Below, piece by piece: positions 13,241-17,764 of a DNA stretch of 17,764 bases. Origin of the DNA: Chloroflexota bacterium. GTDB taxonomy: Bacteria > Chloroflexota > Anaerolineae > Caldilineales > Caldilineaceae. The stretch lies in the NCBI GenBank assembly GCA_003577005.1, contig QEUW01000123.1, positions 1 through 17,764 on the forward strand, written 5' to 3'. Below the pieces are notes generated by a model. That model was not told the origin of the DNA and made no database searches. It saw only the letters and a list, made by a program, of their open reading frames with translations. How positions within the stretch are numbered: the stretch's first letter is position 1; every line of letters begins with the position of its first letter. A program made the translations under genes and the position numbers.

Positions 13241-13924
13241 TTAGCCACCGACCTGTTCCCCTTCAGGGGTCACAAGATACCAGACATCGCCCACCTCATG
13301 TCCAGTTGTATCGCCCGGGGCTTGATCATCGGCGAAATAGTAAAGCGGCCAGCCGTTATACGTCACCTGTTGGGCGCCGTCATCACGCGTGATGACACCC
13401 AACAAGCTCTCGTCGACACCGGAGCCGGCCTGGGGTTCACCGGTAGTGGTCAGCGGGGGCCAGCGTTGGAGACACCCTCCGGTACAGGTGCTGGTGTTAG
13501 GGGTATCTTGGGTAAACAAGTAGAGCGCGCGCCCCTGACCATCGGTCAAGATGTCGCCGTGGACGGGATCATTCGTCACCATAACCATTGCATCCATCAT
13601 ACCGGTAGTATCGGTAACTTCAGCGGTGCCGGTGACCTCAGGGGTGGCCTCCATTTCGGGCGTGCCCGTCATCTCGAGCGTATCGGTGATGCCTACTGTC
13701 TCGGTCATGCCCTCGGTGTCAGTGATTTCGGCCGTAGCCTCCAGCTCGGGGGTTTCTGTTGCTTCTTCCTCTGCAGCCTCTGGGGTCGGTGTGTCGAGTT
13801 CGACTGTGGCAGGTGTTTCGGCCGCGGCAGGGGTGCCTGGAACAGCCCCAGGAACCATCTCACAGGCGGCCAACACAAGCACCAGCGCAACCAACACGGG
13901 TACAAAAACAAACCAACGTCGCAT
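13241..13924 (-). CDS. Secreted lipoprotein, Lipoprotein_15 (COG4315) family, with Thr/Glu/Pro-rich linker
   Basis: The 227-residue precursor has a lipoprotein signal peptide (MRRWFVFVPVLVALVLVLAA, lipobox LAAC, lipidated Cys21). A disordered linker at about 30-112, almost all Thr, Glu, Pro, Ala, Met and Val in degenerate short repeats (EMTGTPEMEATPEVTGTAEV), acts as a stalk. The outer domain at about 118-225 shows the two repeats of the 'secreted repeat of unknown function' family: VHGDILTDGQGRALYLFTQD, with Cys147 and Cys151 in CTGGC and then RWPPL, followed by VTYNGWPLYYFADDQAPGDT and GHEVGDVWYLVTPEG. The two close cysteines could form a disulphide or bind a ligand. Function in the family is not established. 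AGGAGAGGAG precedes the ATG. It is probably monocistronic, ending at the shared terminator. Confidence 0.9.
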   Translation of the reverse strand: MRRWFVFVPVLVALVLVLAACEMVPGAVPGTPAAAETPATVELDTPTPEAAEEEATETPELEATAEITDTEGMTETVGITDTLEMTGTPEMEATPEVTGTAEVTDTTGMMDAMVMVTNDPVHGDILTDGQGRALYLFTQDTPNTSTCTGGCLQRWPPLTTTGEPQAGSGVDESLLGVITRDDGAQQVTYNGWPLYYFADDQAPGDTTGHEVGDVWYLVTPEGEQVGG

Positions 13925-14028
13925 AGTCTCCTCTCCTCTGCCATCTGATGGAGAAAACGATACTCACGACACTGCAATTGGGGATCGGCTTCAGGCAGCA
14001 AAAAACGGATCAAACTTTATCTTATAAA

Positions 14029-14127
14029 CAGGGTCGGCACATTTGACGCGTTCCATGGTGGCAGCTGCGCAACGAATTCTCACCATGGAGTGCCGGCTGC
14101 GCGTTCTCCTCCAATGCGCCGACCCTG
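14029..14127. repeat. 99 bp nested inverted repeat upstream of the lipoprotein gene
   Basis: The outer arms CAGGGTCGGCACATT (14029-14043) and AATGCGCCGACCCTG (14113-14127) pair with one mismatch. Inside, TCCATGGTG (14052-14060) pairs perfectly with CACCATGGA (14081-14089). Two further segments containing GCTGCGC are direct repeats. The element begins about 105 bp upstream of the lipoprotein start. It may be a small mobile element or a structured regulatory region. Confidence 0.6.
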
Positions 14128-14251
14128 ATAGTGGGTGCCGCTCTGCAACTATATGCGCATCCGGATAGGCCGTCGACAGAACGAGATAGGGCCGCTAGAT
14201 ATAGCTCCGGATACAACGAGAAGGCAACGAGAGAAGGTGTATCTGCCAAAC

Positions 14252-14287
14252 CAAGTGCTGCGCATTGGGCCCAATGCGCAGCACTTG
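14252..14287. repeat. Perfect 36 bp palindrome without spacer
   Basis: CAAGTGCTGCGCATTGGG (14252-14269) is followed directly by its exact reverse complement (14270-14287). It lies in the 463 bp non-coding region 13925-14387 between the lipoprotein and SDR genes. No T-tract follows on either strand. It could form a cruciform or bind a dimeric protein, or be a remnant of a mobile element. Confidence 0.8.
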
Positions 14288-14387
14288 TGTCAACATCTCA
14301 ATGTTGTATCTATCTTCTACTTGGTAGGTAACGCCACTGCCCGACCACAGTTAAGTGTTGCGCTACCACTTGGTAGTAATACGAAGT

Positions 14388-15422
14388 TTATAGTGAATAG
14401 CGATTCTTGGTGCGTGACTGGGTCATCCGGGTGGCGGCTGCGGCCACCGCGCCAAGAGCGACGCTGGTCATGATCATCCCCAACCCGTTGCCTGCCTCGG
14501 CTGGGCGCCGCAGCTTCTCCAGTGTTTCCAGGTTTGGCGGCTCGCCGTGAACTCGAGTTTCACTTTCAATGGGTGCATACAGATTGTCTGGCGCATCGGT
14601 AGCTTTGGGTTGACGGGTGCGTTGGCCGCCAAAGCCAAAGGTCCGCAGGTATAGATCCACCAGGCCGGGCATCAACATCTGGCCGGTTATCAACGCCTTG
14701 CCGGCGCCGCCGACAATGACATCTCGTTCAGGATATTCTGCGGCTGTGAGGATCGCTTCGGCCACCTGTTCTGGTTCGTAGATTGGAGGCATTCCTTTCG
14801 GCTTTACACCGATCTTGGTGCGCGCATGGTCAAAGAGCGGGGTATTGATCGAGGCAGGCATGATGTTCGTCACGCTGATATTGGCTTTGGCATGGCGCAG
14901 TTCAATCCGCAGCGCATCCGCCATCCCCTTGATGCCATGTTTGGATGCTGCATAGGCAGCATGAAAGGGAAGGGCGCGTACCGCTTCGACCGAAGAGACA
15001 AAGATAATCCCGCCGTCGTCGGCGTGGCGCAAGAGCGGCAGCGCAGCCATCGCGCCGTAAGCCGCGCCGACGAGATTGGTCTCAATAACCTGGCGAAACT
15101 CCTCGGGTGTGGTCTGTTCGAGTTCGGCATAGAGCGAGACCCCTGCCAGGTGGACCCAGGTATCGAGCCGGCCATAGCTCTGTTCGGCGCGCTCCGCCAC
15201 ATGCTGTACTTGCTCAAAGCGCGTGACATCGGCGGGCGCGGCCACGGCCTGCCCGCCCCTACGCTCAATCTCCTCGACCAGCGAAGTCACCCCTGCTTCG
15301 CTACGAGCAGAGGCAACAACCCGTGCGCCACGCCGGGCAAACTCGAGCGCTGTGATGCGACCGATGCCGCTCGATGCCCCCATGACAACCACAACCTGCT
15401 GATGAATCGGTTTTCGCTGCAT
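14388..15422 (-). CDS. Short-chain dehydrogenase/reductase (SDR) with C-terminal hydrophobic segment
   Basis: With ATG at 15422 the protein has 344 residues; AAGGAGAAG directly upstream fixes this start over a TTG at 15446. The Rossmann cofactor loop is GASSGIG at 15-21. The usual NNAG motif appears as HLAG at 91-94. The catalytic residues are Ser143/Ser144 in FVSSVEA and Tyr157-x3-Lys161 in AYAASKHG. After the ~250-residue catalytic domain comes a polar stretch, then a short hydrophobic segment at about 316-331 (MIMTSVALGAVAAAAT) and a basic tail. It resembles SDRs often found in stress-related clusters with DUF892 proteins, and a DUF892 gene lies divergently just upstream. The substrate is unknown. 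It differs clearly from the other SDR in this window, which has its hydrophobic helix at the N-terminus. Confidence 0.9.
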   Translation of the reverse strand: MQRKPIHQQVVVVMGASSGIGRITALEFARRGARVVASARSEAGVTSLVEEIERRGGQAVAAPADVTRFEQVQHVAERAEQSYGRLDTWVHLAGVSLYAELEQTTPEEFRQVIETNLVGAAYGAMAALPLLRHADDGGIIFVSSVEAVRALPFHAAYAASKHGIKGMADALRIELRHAKANISVTNIMPASINTPLFDHARTKIGVKPKGMPPIYEPEQVAEAILTAAEYPERDVIVGGAGKALITGQMLMPGLVDLYLRTFGFGGQRTRQPKATDAPDNLYAPIESETRVHGEPPNLETLEKLRRPAEAGNGLGMIMTSVALGAVAAAATRMTQSRTKNRYSL

Positions 15423-15878
15423 TGGGCTTCTCCTTTTTACGATCAACCAGACACCGCTAAAGCTGTGCTGGAATCAATTACATCCAAGAACGGTAACAAA
15501 ATCGGTGCGTCAGAAGGTGGGCAACGTACCGCAGTAAAGGCCCTATCCCGAACCATTGTTCCAGAATTGTCCAGTAATATCAATTGGGGATAACCCTACC
15601 TGCCTGGGTAGAGGGTGCATTATATCCTTTCGTATGTCTGGCCGCTGGGTAACTGTCCATTTGCCCGATCTTCCCGATGGGTTAGACTCTCTGCCACGAG
15701 CGCACGGAGCCAAAGGTTTTGGCGATGGCGCCGCGCTGGACCCTTGATGGACCTTTGTCCCAACGATGTAAAAGACGAGATTTCTGGTCAATTGTCCATC
15801 GTCTGTGGCCAGCAAACGCAAGTATATTAGGGAGATTCAGCCATAAAACTGGCCGAATCATGTCCAAAGGAGATAACG
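15423..15878. other. Divergent intergenic region, 456 bp, no gene supported
   Basis: This region must contain promoters for the SDR gene on its left and the DUF892 gene on its right. Open frames occur on both strands, but their translations are Arg/Pro/Ser-rich and fit no domain, and no ribosome-binding site supports them. The only structure I see is a short hairpin, CTACC/GGTAG, around 15597-15612. A TATATT at 15823-15828 could be a -10 box for the DUF892 gene, but no matching -35 is evident. Confidence 0.45.
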
Positions 15879-16409
15879 ATGAAGATGATGAATCTTGAAG
15901 ATCTCTATGTCGATCAGTTGAAGGACCTTCACAATGCCGAGAAGCAACTCGTGCAGGCTCTGCCCAAGATGGCGCAGGCAGCCAGTTCAAGCGAATTGAG
16001 ACAGGGCTTCCAACGGCATTTGGAACAGACACGCACGCATGTTGACCGGTTGGAACAGATCTTTGGCCGGATGGGTATCAGCCCAGGCAACAAGAAATGC
16101 GAGGCGATGGAAGGTCTGATCAAGGAGGGTGAGGAAGCTATCCAACTTCAGGGAGACCCCAATGTGCGTGATGCCGCGCTGATCGCCGCAGCGCAACGGG
16201 TGGAGCACTACGAGATCGCCGGCTATGGTACGGTTCGCACCTTTGCCAATCAGTTGGGATTTAACGACGACCAGCAGTTGCTCCAGAAGACCCTGGACGA
16301 AGAGGGCGAAACGGACAAGCAACTGACTTCGCTGGCCGAAGGCGGCCTCTTTAGCACTGGCATCAACGAAGAGGCAGCCGAACCGGCGACCGCGGGCAAC
16401 CGCTGGTAA
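15879..16409 (+). CDS. DUF892 (YciE/YciF-type) ferritin-like protein
   Basis: The 176-residue protein opens NLEDLYVDQLKDLHNAEKQL, the hallmark first helix of DUF892 proteins. Further helices follow: ELRQGFQRHLEQTRTHVDRL (about 39-58), the DAALIAAAQRVEHYEIAGYG region (about 98-117) and the C-terminal LLQKTLDEEGETDKQLTSLA. Glu and His residues in helices 1, 2, 4 and 5 are placed as in ferritin-like four-helix bundles and may bind a di-metal centre. The family is of usual length (about 160-170) apart from a short Ala/Pro-rich tail. Members are induced by osmotic and general stress in several bacteria, but the reaction is unknown. AAAGGAG lies 6 nt before the ATG. A terminator follows at 16453-16486. 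Confidence 0.93.
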   Translation: MKMMNLEDLYVDQLKDLHNAEKQLVQALPKMAQAASSSELRQGFQRHLEQTRTHVDRLEQIFGRMGISPGNKKCEAMEGLIKEGEEAIQLQGDPNVRDAALIAAAQRVEHYEIAGYGTVRTFANQLGFNDDQQLLQKTLDEEGETDKQLTSLAEGGLFSTGINEEAAEPATAGNRW

Positions 16410-16452
16410 ACGCAGCGGCTGGGCGGTATATACGTTGAGAGGTTTTAGGAAC

Positions 16453-16486
16453 AAAGAGGCCCCGGCTGAAAGACCAGGGCCTCTTT
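16453..16486 (+). terminator. Probable terminator after the DUF892 gene
   Basis: AAAGAGGCCC (16453-16462) pairs perfectly with GGGCCTCTTT (16477-16486) across 14 nt. The T-run after the stem is short on both strands, so termination may be partial. It lies 43 bp after the DUF892 stop codon. Confidence 0.65.
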
Positions 16487-16537
16487 GCGGATGCGATACA
16501 TCTCCAAAAATCAAGATATCTGCTTTCTAGAGCACAA

Positions 16538-16609
16538 CCAGACCTCCGGGAGGTGACCAGAATCAGCTTCGTCATTCAGACTGTTTGTGGTCACCTCCCG
16601 GAGGTCTGG
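16538..16609. repeat. 72 bp element with 22 bp perfect inverted arms
   Basis: Positions 16538-16559 are exactly mirrored by 16588-16609; the arms contain CAGACCTCCGGGAGGTGACC and are separated by 28 bp. Each arm is itself nearly palindromic (ACCTCC-G-GGAGGT), so each could also fold alone. It lies between the convergent DUF892 and DUF4174 genes. No T-tract follows on either strand. A MITE-like element or a REP-like extragenic palindrome are both possible; I find no second copy in the window. Confidence 0.75.
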
Positions 16610-16641
16610 CCGGCGACAATCGTCAAAGTCTTGTTGTCGTC

Positions 16642-17007
16642 CTAATCGACCAACTCAAAAATTTCCTCGAGTGCAGTCGGCTCATCGGTGCGCAGTTGCA
16701 CGTCACCTGCTTTGTCGACCAGCAGTAGAGCAAATTCGTCCTCGGCAATACCGAACTCCTCCCGTAACTCAAGAGGGAGGGAGGATGCTGATTGGGTGCC
16801 GGCAAAGTTGCTCTCGCCATCGGCAAAGAGCCGGGCAATGACGATATCGCGTGCATTGCACGCTTCGGTATGGCCATCCAGCAACTCCAATTGTTTCTGA
16901 TAGGCCGGGTCGGTTTCTGCCGGCGCAAAAATGAGCAGTAAACGCTTCTTGCCCCGATATGACTCCAACGTGGATTGCGCCAACTGGCTGCTGTTGGTCT
17001 GATTCAT
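16642..17007 (-). CDS. DUF4174 domain protein
   Basis: The 121-residue protein fits DUF4174 along its whole length: YRGKKRLLLIFAPAETDPAY at 17-36, then ARDIVIARLFADGE, LREEFGIAEDEFALLLVDKA (81-100) and the C-terminal LRTDEPTALEEIFELVD. The pattern resembles a thioredoxin-like fold without the CxxC redox motif. The single Cys in HTEACNARD is isolated, so a thiol-disulphide role is unlikely. The function of the family is unknown. There is no signal peptide, which suggests a cytosolic location. GAAAGGAT on the coding strand precedes the ATG. The KTSC gene ends 28 bp upstream on the same strand, so the two are probably one operon. Confidence 0.87.
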   Translation of the reverse strand: MNQTNSSQLAQSTLESYRGKKRLLLIFAPAETDPAYQKQLELLDGHTEACNARDIVIARLFADGESNFAGTQSASSLPLELREEFGIAEDEFALLLVDKAGDVQLRTDEPTALEEIFELVD

Positions 17008-17035
17008 CGTACTATCCTTTCTCGCTCATGCCTGT

Positions 17036-17620
17036 CTACCCGCGGCGCAAGCGCACGTACGGGTAAAGATTAAAGACATTTGACCACATATAGCGCCCCT
17101 TCGACTCAGCGGCCACCAGACCGCGGTAGACATCAGGGGGCACGTGAAAGTAGCGGTAGATGCCGCCGGAATTGAAGACGACCTCTAGCGTTTCGGTGGC
17201 GGCGTTGTAGCCGATAGCGTACAGCATGGTGGAACGAACCGTCACCAGTTGGGCGACCTCTGTCTCGATTTCGCGTAGACCCCCGATCGTCAGCCAGTCG
17301 GTGATTGCCTGCGCCATACGCACCAACCGCTGCCGGTAGGTGCGCAACCATTCGTCGAGCGAAATGCCCTCGCTGCCGCTTAGTTCCGGCTGCGCCCGGC
17401 GCAGCAACGTCCCTAGTTGCACCTTTTCGTCGCGTGAGAGGTCTGTTATGCGAGATGCGACCTCCCTGCCGGCCACCTCTGTATTGATCGCCAGGTCCAC
17501 CATCCCCTGTGTCAACCAGGATGAAAGCACCTCCTCCAGAGAAGTCTGCCTCTCTCCCGCTTCAGCCTCCGCCTGTTGAACCAGTTCATCTGCTAAAGCC
17601 AGCGTTACTGTTCTGCTCAC
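17036..17620 (-). CDS. KTSC domain protein with ribbon-helix-helix-like N-terminus
   Basis: The 194-residue protein starts at GTG (17620), with GGAGG ideally placed before it. The N-terminus SRTVTLALADELVQQAEAEA, followed by SLEEVLSSWL, looks like a CopG-type ribbon-helix-helix or antitoxin DNA-binding unit (about 2-40). A helical middle region (about 55-125) follows. The C-terminus at about 129-188 is a KTSC domain: RSTMLYAIGYNAATETLEVV, GGIYRYFHVPPDVYRGL, and SKGRYMWSNV with the terminal YPYVRL. The namesake Lys-Thr-Ser-Cys motif is changed to Arg-Ser-Thr-Met. KTSC domains are small beta folds found alone or next to nucleic-acid-related domains, of unknown function. The DUF4174 gene follows after 28 bp. 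A 9 bp direct repeat lies 44 bp upstream of the start, a possible binding site for the protein itself. Confidence 0.85.
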   Translation of the reverse strand: MSRTVTLALADELVQQAEAEAGERQTSLEEVLSSWLTQGMVDLAINTEVAGREVASRITDLSRDEKVQLGTLLRRAQPELSGSEGISLDEWLRTYRQRLVRMAQAITDWLTIGGLREIETEVAQLVTVRSTMLYAIGYNAATETLEVVFNSGGIYRYFHVPPDVYRGLVAAESKGRYMWSNVFNLYPYVRLRRG

Positions 17621-17663
17621 AGCTTCCTCCGGTTGAGAAAATGATAAACAGCCGAACAGGGAA

Positions 17664-17683
17664 AATTTGTGTACAATTTGTGT
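17664..17683 (-). promoter_or_regulatory. Direct repeat upstream of the KTSC gene, possible operator
   Basis: AATTTGTGT occurs twice, at 17664-17672 and 17675-17683, with an 11 bp period, about one helical turn. It lies 44 bp upstream of the GTG start in AT-rich DNA, where the promoter should be. Ribbon-helix-helix repressors often bind such closely spaced direct repeats at their own promoters. The link to the encoded protein is inference. Confidence 0.4.
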
Positions 17684-17764
17684 TGCCTCTCCATGTCTGT
17701 AGCGACATCGCGCTGATTCGTTTTACGAGCTTCCTGGCTCCAAACCGGGGCGTGGCGCCAGCGT

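Noticed and set aside
14135..14473. Plus-strand open frame spanning the 36 bp palindrome
   Set aside because: It runs through palindromic DNA and into the end of the SDR gene on the opposite strand; the translation is Arg-rich and featureless.
15543..15821. Minus-strand open frame of 92 codons in the SDR/DUF892 spacer
   Set aside because: It has no ribosome-binding site, an Arg/Pro/Ser-rich translation and a competing open frame on the other strand.
1..17764. CRISPR array, rRNA, tRNA or intact insertion sequence
   Set aside because: No regularly spaced direct repeats, no RNA gene signatures and no transposase-like reading frame were seen; the repeats present are isolated palindromes.

Overview
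This is about 17.8 kb of bacterial chromosome with moderate-to-high GC and many small intergenic palindromes. It shows no rRNA, tRNA, CRISPR array, transposase or complete prophage. The gene content is a sensor-less NarL-type kinase with LuxR-type regulators, a bacterial Rad52/DdrA-type annealing protein, KTSC, DUF4174 and DUF892 proteins, and a secreted Lipoprotein_15 family protein. This mix, and the style of the proteins, suggest a Chloroflexota-like (Anaerolineae/Caldilineae/Chloroflexia) organism. That is inference from gene content; no marker gene is present.

Layout. Positions 1-3643 hold a minus-strand block: a DUF1328 small membrane protein cut by the window edge, a GlsB/YeaQ-type membrane protein, an M48 metalloprotease and a GH13 branching-enzyme-like protein. 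A 512 bp divergent spacer follows. Positions 4156-7254 are a plus-strand signalling block: a receiver-like protein without the phospho-acceptor Asp, two tandem palindromic repeat modules, a cytosolic HisKA_3 kinase preceded by a 6-codon upstream ORF, a canonical NarL-type regulator, a strong terminator, and a second LuxR-type regulator whose receiver has also lost its phosphorylation residues. Positions 7391-10495 carry a membrane-anchored SDR, a BON-domain protein and an SdhA/FrdA-like flavoprotein gene broken by an internal deletion and frame change. Positions 10522-12353 are minus-strand: a small hypothetical, a Rad52-family single-strand annealing protein and an unknown 139-aa protein. A ribbon-helix-helix regulator, a lipoprotein and a second SDR fill 12800-15422. 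The right end holds a DUF892 ferritin-like protein, a DUF4174 protein and a KTSC-domain protein with a ribbon-helix-helix-like N-terminus.

How the genes may fit together. Many families here (GlsB/YeaQ, DUF1328, BON, DUF892/YciE-F, stress-type SDRs, M48 protease, glycogen branching enzyme) turn up in osmotic, envelope and general-stress regulons. The window therefore reads as an accessory stress-adaptation region with its own two-component system. This is inference from family membership.

The most unusual feature is the non-coding structure. An ~85 bp palindromic repeat occurs three times, each time at the 3' end of a gene, and twice it contains the stop codon. Paired changes between copies keep its stem intact. 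A different inverted-repeat module abuts one copy. A perfect 36 bp palindrome, a 99 bp nested inverted repeat and a 72 bp element with 22 bp perfect arms sit in other intergenic regions. Among proteins, the best candidates for something undescribed are the Rad52-like protein with its unknown neighbour, and the kinase locus with two pseudo-receivers around one canonical regulator.
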